DNA from: Thermalbibacter longus
GTDB lineage: Bacteria; Chloroflexota; Chloroflexia; Thermomicrobiales; Thermomicrobiaceae
Assembly (NCBI RefSeq): GCF_023806485.1
Contig: NZ_JAMSLR010000013.1
Span: 1,045 to 65,044, forward strand
Length of the DNA: 64,000 bases
Direction: 5' to 3'
Part shown: positions 37,210-46,348 of the stretch, piece by piece
Layout of the letters: the number at the start of each line of letters is the position of its first letter
Numbering within the stretch: position 1 is the stretch's first letter
Made by a program: the position numbers and the translations under genes
Notes under the pieces: model-generated
Told to the model about the DNA's origin: nothing
The model's input: only the letters and a program-made list of their open reading frames with translations
The model's database searches: none

Positions 37210-39255
37210 ATGACCGAGACCAGGGTCAATCGCTCACGCCGCTCTACGCTGATGCTCCTGCCGCTGCGCCGGGCTCTTCAGACCTGCCGGTGGGCATGTG
37301 GGTCAAAGTGTTTTCAACAGCCGGTCAATCCGAGCGACAATCCGACCTTCGAATCGATCTTGCAGCGACGGCTTGACCGGCGCGTCCTGCTCAAGGGCGC
37401 GGCGCTGAGCGCCTCGTTCCTGGTAGCCGGCTCGACCCCGCTCGCCCGGCTCAGCGCCGGAGAGGTCGCCGCGCGGGGAGCTTCTCTCGGCTTCGATCCG
37501 ATCTCGCTCAATACCGAAGACCGGGTGACTGTCCCGGAGGGGTATCAGTCTCAGGTACTGATTCGCTGGGGGGATCCGCTCACGTCGACTGCTCCTGCCT
37601 TCCAGCTCGATGCCCAGCGTGCCGCTGCCCAGGCCGAGCAGTTCGGCTACAACTGCGACTTCGTGGGCTTCTTCCCGCTGCCGAGGTGGGGTGCCCGCGT
37701 ATCGACCATGGGACTGCTCGCGGTCAACCACGAGTACACGAACCCCGAATTGATGTTCCCGGATTACGTGGCGGGGAACCCGACGCAGGAGCAGGTCGCC
37801 ATCGAGCTCGCGGCCCACGGGGTGAGCATCGTCGAGGTACGACGCCGGCGGCGAGGTGCCATCCCGTTCGTGCCCAGTGGTGAAGCCGGGGTGGAGCGGT
37901 GGACATACGTCGTGGGATCGGCGTACAACCGGCGCATCACCGCGGAGACGTCCATGGAGATCACCGGGCCTGCCAAGGGGCATCCCTGGCTCCGCACCTC
38001 CGACGACCCCAGCGGCGTCACCGTACGTGGCACGCTGAACAACTGCGCGGGAGGGAAGACGCCCTGGGGCACGCTCCTCACCTGCGAGGAGAACTTCCAC
38101 CAATACTTCGCCAATCTGGACGCACTACCGGACGACGACCCGCGCAAGGCCGCGCACGCGCGCTACGGGCTGCCAGCGGGAGCGACGGAGCGGCGGTGGG
38201 AGCTGTATCATGCGCGCTTCGACCTGGCTCGGGAGCCGAACGAGCCCTTCCGCTTCGGCTGGGTCGTCGAGATCGACCCGTACGACCCGAGCTCGACGCC
38301 GCGCAAGCGTACAGCGCTGGGGCGCTTCAAGCATGAAGGCGCGACGGTCGTGGTGAACGGCGATGGCCGCGTGGTCGTCTATTCGGGAGACGACGAGCGG
38401 TTCGAGTATATCTACAAGTTCGTCAGTTCCGGGCGGTTCGATCCGCGCTCGCGCGAGGCGAACTTCGACCTGCTCGACGAGGGAACCCTGTACGTCGCGA
38501 GGTTCAACGACGATGGCACTGGGGAGTGGTTGCCGCTGGTACACGGCGCGGGGCCGTTAACCGCCGAGAACGGATTCGCCTCCCAGGCAGACGTGCTCAT
38601 CAATACGCGCGGGGCCGCTGATCTGCTCGGGGCGAACAAGATGGATCGCCCTGAGGATATCGAGGTTAACCCGGTCAACGGCAAGGTCTACTGTGTGCTG
38701 ACGAACAACACGCGGCGGCAGCCGGACCAGGTGAATGCCGCGAACCCGCGCCCGAACAACAAGCATGGGCACATCATCGAGCTGACTGAAGACGGCAATG
38801 ACTACGCGGCGACGACGTTCACCTGGGAGATCTTCATGCTCTGCGGCGACCCGGCGAATCCCGATGACCAGGCCTACTTCGCCGGGTTCGATCCCAGCCT
38901 GGTGAGCCCGATCTCCTCGCCGGACAACATCACCTTCGACCGCGCGGGCAATCTCTGGATCGCCACCGATGGCCAGCCGGGGACGTTCCGAAAGAACGAC
39001 GGCATCTTCGTGGTGCCAGTGGAGGGGCCGGAGCGGGGCTACCTGCGGCAGTTCCTGAGTGGCCCCCGTGGCGCCGAGATCTGCGGGCCCGAGTTCACGC
39101 CGAACGGCGCCGGGCTCTTCTGTGCCGTGCAGCACCCCGGTGAGGGCGGCACGTTCGCCCAGCCGGCGAGCACCTGGCCCGATGGCATCGCGCCGCCGCG
39201 GCCGAGCGTGGTCGTCGTCACCAGGGAGCACGGGCGCCCGGTTATCGGCAGCTAG
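37210..39255 (+). CDS. PhoX family phosphatase (DUF839), Tat-exported
   Basis: A 681-residue member of the PhoX/DUF839 family, calcium- and iron-dependent alkaline phosphatases or related esterases. After a long N-terminal stretch there is a twin-arginine signal RRLDRRVLLKGAALSAS (about residues 54-70). Family motifs are GLLAVNHEYTNPEL, NCAGGKTPWGTLLTCEEN, FKHEGATVVV, DRPEDIEVNP and SPDNITFDRAGNLWIATDG. The signal RR lies unusually far from the start, so a start internal to 37210 cannot be excluded. ATG at 37210 and GTG at 37201 share one GGGAGG site. Confidence 0.85.
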   Translation: MTETRVNRSRRSTLMLLPLRRALQTCRWACGSKCFQQPVNPSDNPTFESILQRRLDRRVLLKGAALSASFLVAGSTPLARLSAGEVAARGASLGFDPISLNTEDRVTVPEGYQSQVLIRWGDPLTSTAPAFQLDAQRAAAQAEQFGYNCDFVGFFPLPRWGARVSTMGLLAVNHEYTNPELMFPDYVAGNPTQEQVAIELAAHGVSIVEVRRRRRGAIPFVPSGEAGVERWTYVVGSAYNRRITAETSMEITGPAKGHPWLRTSDDPSGVTVRGTLNNCAGGKTPWGTLLTCEENFHQYFANLDALPDDDPRKAAHARYGLPAGATERRWELYHARFDLAREPNEPFRFGWVVEIDPYDPSSTPRKRTALGRFKHEGATVVVNGDGRVVVYSGDDERFEYIYKFVSSGRFDPRSREANFDLLDEGTLYVARFNDDGTGEWLPLVHGAGPLTAENGFASQADVLINTRGAADLLGANKMDRPEDIEVNPVNGKVYCVLTNNTRRQPDQVNAANPRPNNKHGHIIELTEDGNDYAATTFTWEIFMLCGDPANPDDQAYFAGFDPSLVSPISSPDNITFDRAGNLWIATDGQPGTFRKNDGIFVVPVEGPERGYLRQFLSGPRGAEICGPEFTPNGAGLFCAVQHPGEGGTFAQPASTWPDGIAPPRPSVVVVTREHGRPVIGS

Positions 39256-39309
39256 GCGAGCTCTCGCTTGCCTGGCTAACGCCGTAGCGTGCGCTGGGAA
39301 GTCTGCGCG

Positions 39310-40050
39310 CTACTCCAGCCGGAAGGGGGAGAGGCTGACACCGTAGTCGTAGGTGTCAACGCCCTCGGCGCGCTTCAGCGCGTTCACGACCGCATAGGTG
39401 AGCGGGGTAGCCAGCGCCTCGTAAGCCGATTTGACCAGCCAGGCCGTGACGATGGTGCGGAGGAGGTCGGCGCCGGCGATGGTGCCGATGAACGCGACGG
39501 TGACGAAGACCAGCGAGTCGAGTCCCTGCCCCACCAGCGTGGAGCCGATGGTGCGGGTCCAGAGCCAGCGGCCCTGGGTCAGCAGCTTCATCCGCGAGAG
39601 GACGGCGGCGTTGGCGAACTCGCCGACGAGGTAGGCCAGGAACGAGGCGGCCAGCAGGCGCGGCGTGTAGCCCAGGATGCGCTCGTAGGCGGCTTGCCCG
39701 TCCCAGAAGGCAGCCGGCGGCAGGTACTGGGTGACGGTGATCGCGATGACCGCCAGCAGGTTGCAGGCGAACCCGAGCCAGATGATCAGCCGCGCCCGGC
39801 GGTAGCCGTAGACCTCAGTCAAGATGTCGCCGAAGATGTAGCTCAAGGGGAACACTGTCACCGTGCCGGCCGGGACGACCAGCCCGCCGATATCGACGAT
39901 TTTCACCGCCACGATGTTGGAGGTGATCAGCGCGGTGACGAAGAGCGCGGCGACGGCCACGAACCAGCGGCTGTAGCCGGGAGCGGGGCCAGAGCCGGGT
40001 AGCGTCACGCGCTCGTCGACGTGTCTCGACCGGAGCGGCCCGCGCGACAC
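39310..40050 (-). CDS. VUT family queuosine precursor transporter (YhhQ-like)
   Basis: A 246-residue membrane protein with about six helices: VTALITSNIVAVKIVDI, FPLSYIFGDILTEVYGY, FLAYLVGEFANAAVLSRMK and GSTLVGQGLDSLVFV are characteristic of the VUT/YhhQ family. Members import queuine or preQ precursors for tRNA modification. GTG at 40050 has CCGGAGGG upstream and lies 14 bases after the ftsH stop, so it is probably cotranscribed with ftsH. Confidence 0.88.
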   Translation of the reverse strand: MSRGPLRSRHVDERVTLPGSGPAPGYSRWFVAVAALFVTALITSNIVAVKIVDIGGLVVPAGTVTVFPLSYIFGDILTEVYGYRRARLIIWLGFACNLLAVIAITVTQYLPPAAFWDGQAAYERILGYTPRLLAASFLAYLVGEFANAAVLSRMKLLTQGRWLWTRTIGSTLVGQGLDSLVFVTVAFIGTIAGADLLRTIVTAWLVKSAYEALATPLTYAVVNALKRAEGVDTYDYGVSLSPFRLE

Positions 40051-40064
40051 AGGCGCCCTCCGGG

Positions 40065-42056
40065 TTACTCGTCCGCCCCAGCAGCCGCGCCGGTCGGGGT
40101 CCGCGCCGGCACCTCACCGAGCACTTCCCGGATCTTCTCCGGCCCGACCGTCTCCTCGATGACCAGCAGGTCAGCCAGACGGTCGAGCTCGTGCCGGTGC
40201 TCGATGAGGATCGCCTGCGCCTGCTCCTTGGCGCTGTTGAGGATGCGCTGCACGGCGGCATCGACGCGGTCGAGCGTGGTCTCGGCGATCTGGTGATCCT
40301 GGGCGATCTCGCGCCCAAGGAACACGTGCTGCTCGCCGAGGCCGAGGTAGAGAGGACCGATCTCCTCGCTCATCCCCCAGAGCCCGACCATCCGACGGGC
40401 GAGCTGGGTCGCCTCCTTGAGGTCGTTCTGGGCGCCAGTAGAGACCTCATGGAAGACCAGCTCCTCGGCGGCGCGCCCGCCCAGCAGGACCGCCAGCCGG
40501 CCGAAGAGCTGGCTCTTCGTGTAGTTGAAGCGGTCCTCCTCTGGCGTCTGCACGGTGACGCCGAGCGAACGGCCCCGCGGCACGATGCTGATCTTGCGCA
40601 GCGGGTCGGAGCCTGGCGTGAAGTAGGCGACGACTGCATGTCCAGCCTCGTGGTACGCCACTACCCGCCGCTCCTCCTCGCTCATCAGCATGGAGCGGGT
40701 GGTGCCGAGGAGGATCTTGTCCAGCGCCTCCTCGAAGTCGGCACGGTCCACGATCTCCTTGCCGCGGCGCGCTGCGACGAGCGCCGCCTCGTTGACCAGG
40801 TTGGCCAGGTCGGCCCCGGAAAAGCCAGGGGTGGCGGCGGCCAGCGAATCGAAGTCGACGTCGGGGGCAACCGGGATGCCCCGCGCGTGGATGCGCAGGA
40901 TGGCGAGGCGACCTCGCCGATCGGGTAGGCCGACGGTCACCTGCCGGTCGAAGCGGCCGGGCCGGAGCAGGGCCGGGTCGAGGACGTCGGGCCGGTTGGT
41001 CGCGGCGATCACCACCACGTCGTGGTGCGCCTCGAACCCATCCATCTCGACCAGGAGCTGGTTGAGGGTCTGCTCGCGCTCGTCGTTGCCGACGCCGAGC
41101 CCAGCGAAGCGCTGCCGGCCCACTGCGTCGAGCTCGTCGATGAAGATGATCGACGGTGCCTGCGCCTTCGCCCGCTCGAAGAGATCGCGTACCCGGCTGG
41201 CGCCGACGCCGACGAACATCTCGACGAACTCCGAGGCGCTGACGCTGAAGAAGGGCACGCCGGCCTCGCCGGCGACCGCGCGGGCCAGGAGCGTCTTCCC
41301 GGTGCCTGGCGGCCCGATGAGCAGGACGCCTCGTGGCAGGCGCGCGCCGATCCGGTGGTACTTGGCCGGGTTGCGCAGGAAGTCGACGACCTGCGTCAGC
41401 TCGGCCTTGGCCTCTTCCTCGCCAGCGACGTCAGCGAAGGTCACCCGCGGGCGCTCCACATCGTAGACTCTGGCGCGCGAGCGGCCGAAACTGAACACGT
41501 TCTGCTGCCCACGGGAGAGGTTCCGTCCGAGCAGGACGAGGAGGCCGAGCAGGATGAGAAACGGCAGGAACCCCAGCAGCAGGCTCGGGAGGGCTGATCC
41601 GCCACCGGGCTCCACGTTGATCGGGTGGACACCGTTCGCCTGCAAGAGCTCGATGACCTGCGGTTGTGTGTTCTCTGCGAGGTTGGTGCGGAACCGGGTG
41701 ACCATCGTCCCCGAGCGCTCGTCCACCCCCGGCGGGAGCGGTTCACCAGGTTGGATGAGCTGGCCCTCGACGATCCTGACTGGCTGCGTGAATCGTCCCT
41801 GGACCGTCTGGTTGGAGATCGTGGCCTCCTGTACCAGGCCCTGTTCGACCGCCTCGACGAAGGTGGAGTACGGGATGGTCGGCTGCTCCTCGACACGTGG
41901 CCGCAGGAAAGCGTAGACGTTCCAGAAGACGACGAGGGCCAGGATCAGCCAGAGCAGGCCGTAGCGGGAGCTCAGGAGTCGTCGCACGGTGCGGAAGCCG
42001 AACGGTCTGCGAGTGTCTGGATCCCGGTCTCGCCGGTTGCGCTCGTTGTCGGCCAT
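40065..42056 (-). CDS. ftsH: ATP-dependent zinc metalloprotease FtsH
   Basis: A 663-residue membrane AAA+ protease for quality control of membrane and regulatory proteins. Two membrane helices flank an extracytoplasmic loop (about residues 30-50 and 155-175). The AAA domain has [19 protein letters not shown] and the SRH region [19 protein letters not shown]; the protease has HEAGH and the third zinc ligand in [14 protein letters not shown] at 42056 follows CGAGGA. TACAAT on the minus strand at 42136-42131 is a likely -10 box, giving a leader that contains a 15-base inverted repeat. Confidence 0.95.
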   Translation of the reverse strand: MADNERNRRDRDPDTRRPFGFRTVRRLLSSRYGLLWLILALVVFWNVYAFLRPRVEEQPTIPYSTFVEAVEQGLVQEATISNQTVQGRFTQPVRIVEGQLIQPGEPLPPGVDERSGTMVTRFRTNLAENTQPQVIELLQANGVHPINVEPGGGSALPSLLLGFLPFLILLGLLVLLGRNLSRGQQNVFSFGRSRARVYDVERPRVTFADVAGEEEAKAELTQVVDFLRNPAKYHRIGARLPRGVLLIGPPGTGKTLLARAVAGEAGVPFFSVSASEFVEMFVGVGASRVRDLFERAKAQAPSIIFIDELDAVGRQRFAGLGVGNDEREQTLNQLLVEMDGFEAHHDVVVIAATNRPDVLDPALLRPGRFDRQVTVGLPDRRGRLAILRIHARGIPVAPDVDFDSLAAATPGFSGADLANLVNEAALVAARRGKEIVDRADFEEALDKILLGTTRSMLMSEEERRVVAYHEAGHAVVAYFTPGSDPLRKISIVPRGRSLGVTVQTPEEDRFNYTKSQLFGRLAVLLGGRAAEELVFHEVSTGAQNDLKEATQLARRMVGLWGMSEEIGPLYLGLGEQHVFLGREIAQDHQIAETTLDRVDAAVQRILNSAKEQAQAILIEHRHELDRLADLLVIEETVGPEKIREVLGEVPARTPTGAAAGADE

Positions 42057-42094
42057 TCGCGATCCTCGATACGCTAGCCCATGCCCGTGCTCGC

Positions 42095-42109
42095 GTGCCA
42101 CACTGGCAC
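42095..42109. promoter_or_regulatory. 15-base inverted repeat in the ftsH leader
   Basis: GTGCCA-CAC-TGGCAC, perfect 6-bp arms, lying between the candidate ftsH -10 box and its start codon. It could be a repressor site or a small leader hairpin. It does not match CIRCE or HAIR. Confidence 0.35.
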
Positions 42110-42184
42110 ATGGGCGAATGAACTGACGTGATTGTACCCAGCGGGAACGAGCGCTGCCGCTCGATCTCCTCGCCTCGAACCGCA

Positions 42185-42213
42185 CGAGGCAGCCGAGTTG
42201 GTCGGCTGCCTCG
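42185..42213. repeat. perfect 12-bp hairpin upstream of ftsH
   Basis: Arms of 12 bp built on GAGGCAGCCGA and its complement around a 5-base loop GTTGG. It sits between divergent genes, upstream of the candidate ftsH promoter, so it is not a normal terminator for either neighbour. Confidence 0.45.
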
Positions 42214-42492
42214 CACGTGAGGAGGAGATGAGACTGGTGTGCTCGGTTGGGGCGGGAGAACGCCTTCGCTCTCCCGGCACCTCCTAGTATGCCTCAGCCA
42301 GGCCTGCTTGTCCAGGGGCGAGAGCGGTACTTCTCGGTGAATTTCTGGTGAATCGTCCGCTCGCTCCTCGCCTCTGGCGGCGTTCGGCAGGCCTGAGCGG
42401 GATCGAGGATGGCGCACTTGGCAAACTTCTGCTGGCCGGGCAAGATGGAGGGTGCCCGGTCGGCGGGATCGATCGAGAGATGGGAGGACACT

Positions 42493-43629
42493 GTGGTGCT
42501 GGGGGAAGCCTTTCACCGTCAGGTCGTGTCCGCGCTCGCCGCCCGCCTGAGTGAGTTGAACCGGCATGCCGTGCTTCTGTTCGATCCGGCCAATATCCGC
42601 TACGTGACTGGAGTGGGACTCTCCCCGTCGCCGTTCCCGGTGGCTGCCTGTGTCTGGGCCGATGGGAAGGCGGCGCTGCTGGTGCCGGCGACCGATCTGG
42701 AGCTGGCAGGGCAGAGCTGGGTGCGTGACGTGCGCCATTACGACGATGACCTCGACGATGTCGAACCGTACCGCTGGATGGCCCGCGAGGCCGGTGGCCC
42801 GCTGTTGATCGATACCCTCCCGGCAGCGGCCTGGCAGGCGATCGCAGCCGAGGTGGACGAGATCGCGCTCCAGGATCTCGCCAGCGAGCTTCGCCGTGTG
42901 AAGTCTCCGGCCGAGCTGGCGCTGATCGAGCGAGCGGCCGAATACGCCGACATCGCGCTCGAACGGACATTCGCCCGGCTGGCGAGCGGGAGCACCGAGC
43001 TCGAGATCCTATCTGACGTCGTCCACTCGGTCACCAGGCTGATGCGGGACGAGCTCGGGGAGCACTACGAGCTGGTTCATCCGGCGCTGGAGGGCGTCAT
43101 CCAGAGCGGAGTTCGGGCCGCCTTGCCATCTGCCCCCACGAGCACCCGGCGGCTCAGCCGGGGCGATGTGGTCATCGCCGAGTTCACTGCCTGCGTCGCT
43201 GGCTATCACGCCAAGTCGGGCTGCACCTTCTTCGTCGGTGATCCGCTGCGCGATGTCGTGAGCTGGGTCGAGGCGGCGGTGCAGGCGCAGGCGGCGGCGC
43301 TCGAGGTGGCTGTTCCCGGAACCGCTGCCGGCGAGGTCGACAACGCGGCGCGCCGGGTCATCGAGCGCGCGGGGCTGGCCCGGGCACTGCGCGGGCCGAC
43401 CGGGCACGGTATCGGGCTGGCGCGCTGGGAGTTGCCGTGGTTACGACCAGATGCTCCCACGCCGCTGGAAGAGGGGATGGTGGTGGTTCTCCGCCCCGGC
43501 CTGAGCATTACCGGACGCACCGGCGCGCGGCACGCGCAGACGGTCGTGATCGAGGCCGAGGGGCCGCGCATCCTCAATCCCCGGCAGGAGCGCTGGGCCC
43601 GGCTGGAAGACCGTCTCAAGGAGTTCTAG
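42493..43629 (+). CDS. M24 (creatinase/prolidase-fold) protein with altered metal ligands
   Basis: A 378-residue two-domain pita-bread protein. The N-domain has LLFDPANIRYVTGVG, and the C-domain has ELRRVKSPAELALIERAAE and GHGIGLARWE. Aligned by eye with methionine aminopeptidase, the five metal ligands Asp, Asp, His, Glu, Glu read Glu, Lys, His, Arg, Ala. It should therefore not be a di-metal aminopeptidase. Creatinase, which needs no metal, is a precedent. GTG at 42493 (or 42496) follows GGGAGG; an ATG at 42409 gives 28 more residues with no similarity to the family start. Confidence 0.75.
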   Translation: MVLGEAFHRQVVSALAARLSELNRHAVLLFDPANIRYVTGVGLSPSPFPVAACVWADGKAALLVPATDLELAGQSWVRDVRHYDDDLDDVEPYRWMAREAGGPLLIDTLPAAAWQAIAAEVDEIALQDLASELRRVKSPAELALIERAAEYADIALERTFARLASGSTELEILSDVVHSVTRLMRDELGEHYELVHPALEGVIQSGVRAALPSAPTSTRRLSRGDVVIAEFTACVAGYHAKSGCTFFVGDPLRDVVSWVEAAVQAQAAALEVAVPGTAAGEVDNAARRVIERAGLARALRGPTGHGIGLARWELPWLRPDAPTPLEEGMVVVLRPGLSITGRTGARHAQTVVIEAEGPRILNPRQERWARLEDRLKEF

Positions 43630-43638
43630 CGAGCCGGC

Positions 43639-44097
43639 TCACGAGCCGGTCTGCCGGACGAGCTCGATCAGCGCGGCGAGGTCGAAGTAGCAGGACTGCC
43701 GGACGATAACCCCTTCTCGCACTGTATAGAAGGCGGCCATCGGCTGGGCGATGCGCTGCCCGTTGTGCGTGGCCACTGCCACGAGTTCGACCGCGACGTG
43801 GTCGCCGTCGACCACCAGCGTCTTGACCGCGCTCCACATGTCGGGCCACTGTGCCTCACTGGCCTCCAGCAGGGCGCGGAGCTGCTGTTTCCCCCGGATC
43901 TCCTGCCCGTCGAGCTGCGGGCTAGGTACCCAGACCACGATATCGTCGGCGCAGTAGCGGAGCGCGGCCTCGATGTCTCCGCGGTTCAGCGCGGCGATCG
44001 AGGCTCGGACGACCTCGGCCGGCGTGCTCGCTCGCCCCTCGACCACGGCCCTGCCATCGCCTCCTCGCTCGATGCGGCAACGCAGCGTCCAAATCAT
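43639..44097 (-). CDS. SnoaL/NTF2-like protein
   Basis: A 152-residue NTF2-fold protein: TPAEVVRASIAALNRGD, ALRYCADDIVVWVPS, QLRALLEAS and FYTVREGVIVRQSCYFDLAALIELV. The fold serves isomerases, dehydratases and binding proteins; the ligand is unknown. It is convergent with the M24 gene, nine bases apart. The first 20-odd residues are Arg-rich and the true start may be an internal GTG. Confidence 0.72.
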   Translation of the reverse strand: MIWTLRCRIERGGDGRAVVEGRASTPAEVVRASIAALNRGDIEAALRYCADDIVVWVPSPQLDGQEIRGKQQLRALLEASEAQWPDMWSAVKTLVVDGDHVAVELVAVATHNGQRIAQPMAAFYTVREGVIVRQSCYFDLAALIELVRQTGS

Positions 44098-44142
44098 ACT
44101 CCGGGCTCGCTCGCGGCGGGCACCTGTGCTGGTGCCGGCGGG

Positions 44143-44841
44143 CTACGCCCTGTTCACCGTCACGACGAGCTGATCCTGCTCCAGGGTCACGTCCTCGACC
44201 GTTACTCCCTCGGAGGCGAGCCGCCGCTGCAGCTCGGTCGTGAGCCGGGAGCGCAGATCGTCCGCATCGACGACGAGTCCCAGTGGCCCATCGACGCGAG
44301 CGTCCTCCAGCTCGATCGTACCGTCGCGCGCGACCGGCCGCGCGCGGAACGCGCCGCCGAGCCCATACGCCGTGAACCGCATGGTAATGCCAGAAGGGTC
44401 GATCTCCGCTCGCACATTGCGGGCAGGGCCGAAGGCTCGAGGGTTCTCCGCGATCTCCCGGTTGAGCTCCTCCTCGGTGATGACGACCTGCTCGGAGCCT
44501 GAGGTAGGTGTGGTGTCCGCTGGCCTGGACTCGGGGGTTAGCGATGGCGAAGGAGGAGGGCTCTGCTCAGCAGGTGGCCCCGTCGTGGGGCTTCCCGTCT
44601 CGGAAGTCAAAAACGCTGCCAGCGCGATCAAGATGAGCGTGGCCACCACCAGCGTCATCAGGCATCCGAGGGCCCGGCCACCGATGCCTCCACGTCGCTC
44701 CCAGCGTGTTCCCGGACGGGGGCGCTGGGCGATCGTCGTCGAGCGCGGCTGTCGATTGGGCGGGAGTCGAGCGAAGGAGGCACCACAGGCGATGCAGCGC
44801 CGACCGGGCGACTGGCGGGTGCCGCAGTAGGGACAGTACAT
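44143..44841 (-). CDS. zinc-ribbon membrane protein with a DUF2993-like C-terminal domain
   Basis: A 232-residue protein. The N-terminus MYCPYCGT plus CIACGASF is a zinc ribbon (four Cys). An Arg/Pro stretch, one membrane helix (about residues 60-82), a Pro/Thr/Ser linker and a domain starting VVITEEELNREI follow. This domain resembles the LmeA/DUF2993 lipid-binding fold (moderate certainty). ATG at 44841 follows GGGAGGAAAG. The promoter region is shared with the divergent iron operon. The role is unknown, possibly at the membrane surface. Confidence 0.65.
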   Translation of the reverse strand: MYCPYCGTRQSPGRRCIACGASFARLPPNRQPRSTTIAQRPRPGTRWERRGGIGGRALGCLMTLVVATLILIALAAFLTSETGSPTTGPPAEQSPPPSPSLTPESRPADTTPTSGSEQVVITEEELNREIAENPRAFGPARNVRAEIDPSGITMRFTAYGLGGAFRARPVARDGTIELEDARVDGPLGLVVDADDLRSRLTTELQRRLASEGVTVEDVTLEQDQLVVTVNRA

Positions 44842-44989
44842 CTCGGCGCTTTCCTCCCGCTCTGCTGACCAACCGCAGGCACCGGTCATCCTTCTGTCCG
44901 GTACCTGGCGCTCTAGGATACTTAACCGGGAGTAGCACCGGCCGGGCCGAGCTCATCCCGTCCTGCCCAGATCCTCTTGTACCAGCGCA

Positions 44990-45018
44990 TTGACACCCAG
45001 GCAGCCCGTTGCTAGAGT
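44990..45018 (+). promoter_or_regulatory. strong sigma-70-type promoter of the iron-siderophore operon
   Basis: TTGACA at 44990-44995 and TAGAGT at 45013-45018 with a 17-base spacer, the best consensus match seen in the window. The transcript would start near 45025, inside the dyad that follows. Confidence 0.7.
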
Positions 45019-45043
45019 AATCCCGAGTAACGGAGTCGGGATT
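45019..45043. promoter_or_regulatory. operator-like dyad at the transcription start
   Basis: AATCCCGA and TCGGGATT are perfect 8-bp arms separated by 9 bases, beginning right after the -10 box. The position and the iron-uptake genes suggest an iron-responsive repressor site. It does not match the E. coli Fur box. Confidence 0.55.
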
Positions 45044-45072
45044 GGTGGCGCCGGCAGCGACCCGGCGCCACC
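45044..45072 (+). promoter_or_regulatory. leader hairpin before the first iron-operon gene
   Basis: Arms GGTGGCGCCGG and CCGGCGCCACC (11 bp) with a 7-base loop end three bases before the GAGGAG ribosome site. It could affect translation or mRNA stability. Confidence 0.5.
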
Positions 45073-45087
45073 TGTGAGGAGTGGTCG

Positions 45088-46296
45088 ATGAGGGCAGGCA
45101 GACCGGAACAGTGGATAGCCGGGACAGACCGAGCATGTCTTCACCGGGCACTGTCCCGCCGGGGATTCTTGCGCGCGCTCGCTGGTGCCGGCGGAGCGCT
45201 CTCGCTGGCTGCGTTCCTCCCAGGCTGTCGTGCGGGGAATGAATCGGCGGCAGTGCCAGGGACATCACCGGAAGCCACCTCACCGACTCCGGCCGCCGTG
45301 CTCAGCGAGCCGGCTCCATCGCGACCGTCTTCTCCCACTCCCGCGCCTCGAACCACGCCGGCTACGCAGGAGCAGCCAGTCTTCCCCCTCGTGATCCGGC
45401 ACAAGTTCGGCACCACAGAGATCCCCGAACAGCCTCAGCGTGTTGCCACCGTGGGCTTCAGCGAGCAGGATCCGGTGCTCGCCCTTGGCGTCAAGCCGAT
45501 CGCCGTGCGGGAGTGGTTCGGCGACCAGCCATATGCCGTCTGGCCCTGGGCGCAGGACGAGCTGGGCGATGCCACGCCCACCGTCTTGCGGATGCCGTTC
45601 GGTGAACTCGACTTCGAAGCCATCGCAGCGCTGCGCCCAGATCTTCTCGTCGCCACCCATTCCGGTATCACGGCCGACGAGTACGAGGCGCTCTCGCGTA
45701 TCGCCCCCACTGTGGCCCAACCAGGCGAATACCCGGACTTCGGCGTGCCATGGCAAGAGCAGACCCGCATCATCGGCCAGGCGCTCGGTCGCGCGGAGCG
45801 AGCAGAGGTGCTGATCGCCGAGGTCGAGGCGCAGATTGCCGCCGCGAGGGCTGCGCATCCCCAGTTCGAGGGCGCCACGATCGCCTGGGCCTCGCCGAGC
45901 GGCGACGGCGAGTACTGGGCAGTTGGCCCGAACACTCCCCCCATGCGCTTCCTCAGCGCGCTCGGCTTCCGAATGCCGGACGACCTTGCCGCGGTCGTCG
46001 GTGAGCTGGACTCGGCGCAGATCAGCGGCGAGCAACTGGGCCTGCTCGACACCGACGCGCTGATCCTCCAGGTGAACACGCCCGAGGAGCGCGCGGCGAT
46101 CGAAGCGAACCCCCTCTACCAGCAGCTCCGGGCCGCGCGCGAGGGGCGAGCGCTGTTCTTCGTCGGTCTGGACGACCCGCTCTACGGCGCGCTGAGCTTC
46201 AGCACGGTGTTGAGCTTGCCGTACGCGCTCGAGCACCTGCTGCCGCTGCTGGTGGCCGCGCTCGATGGCGATCCTTCGACCGGGGCGACGCCGTGA
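45088..46296 (+). CDS. iron-siderophore ABC transporter substrate-binding lipoprotein 1
   Basis: A 402-residue FecB/FepB-class binding protein. The N-terminus has a Tat motif LSRRGFLRAL, a hydrophobic stretch and a lipobox-like FLPGC, then a Ser/Pro/Thr linker. The mature part starts FPLVIRHKFGTTEIPEQPQRV, here read at residues 99-118, with WPWAQDELGDATPTVLRM and the family core LRPDLLVATHSGIT. It captures ferric siderophore for the FecCD permeases encoded downstream. GAGGAG precedes the ATG. It is followed by a paralogue. Confidence 0.9.
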   Translation: MRAGRPEQWIAGTDRACLHRALSRRGFLRALAGAGGALSLAAFLPGCRAGNESAAVPGTSPEATSPTPAAVLSEPAPSRPSSPTPAPRTTPATQEQPVFPLVIRHKFGTTEIPEQPQRVATVGFSEQDPVLALGVKPIAVREWFGDQPYAVWPWAQDELGDATPTVLRMPFGELDFEAIAALRPDLLVATHSGITADEYEALSRIAPTVAQPGEYPDFGVPWQEQTRIIGQALGRAERAEVLIAEVEAQIAAARAAHPQFEGATIAWASPSGDGEYWAVGPNTPPMRFLSALGFRMPDDLAAVVGELDSAQISGEQLGLLDTDALILQVNTPEERAAIEANPLYQQLRAAREGRALFFVGLDDPLYGALSFSTVLSLPYALEHLLPLLVAALDGDPSTGATP

Positions 46297-46348
46297 CAGT
46301 CGCTAGAGAGGCTCGATCGATCGGAAGGAGAGGGAGGGAGTTGACGGG

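Larger units (their letters stand above)
42057..42492. other. divergent intergenic region ftsH/M24 gene
   Basis: 436 bases without a supported gene. It contains the inverted repeats 42095-42109 and 42185-42213, a looser GGGAGA/TCTCCC hairpin near 42253-42275, and the probable ftsH -10 box at 42131-42136 (minus strand). No tRNA fits. Confidence 0.5.

Noticed and set aside
42161-42300. Possible tRNA in the ftsH upstream hairpins
   Set aside because: No T-arm, anticodon arm or acceptor pairing can be arranged on either strand.
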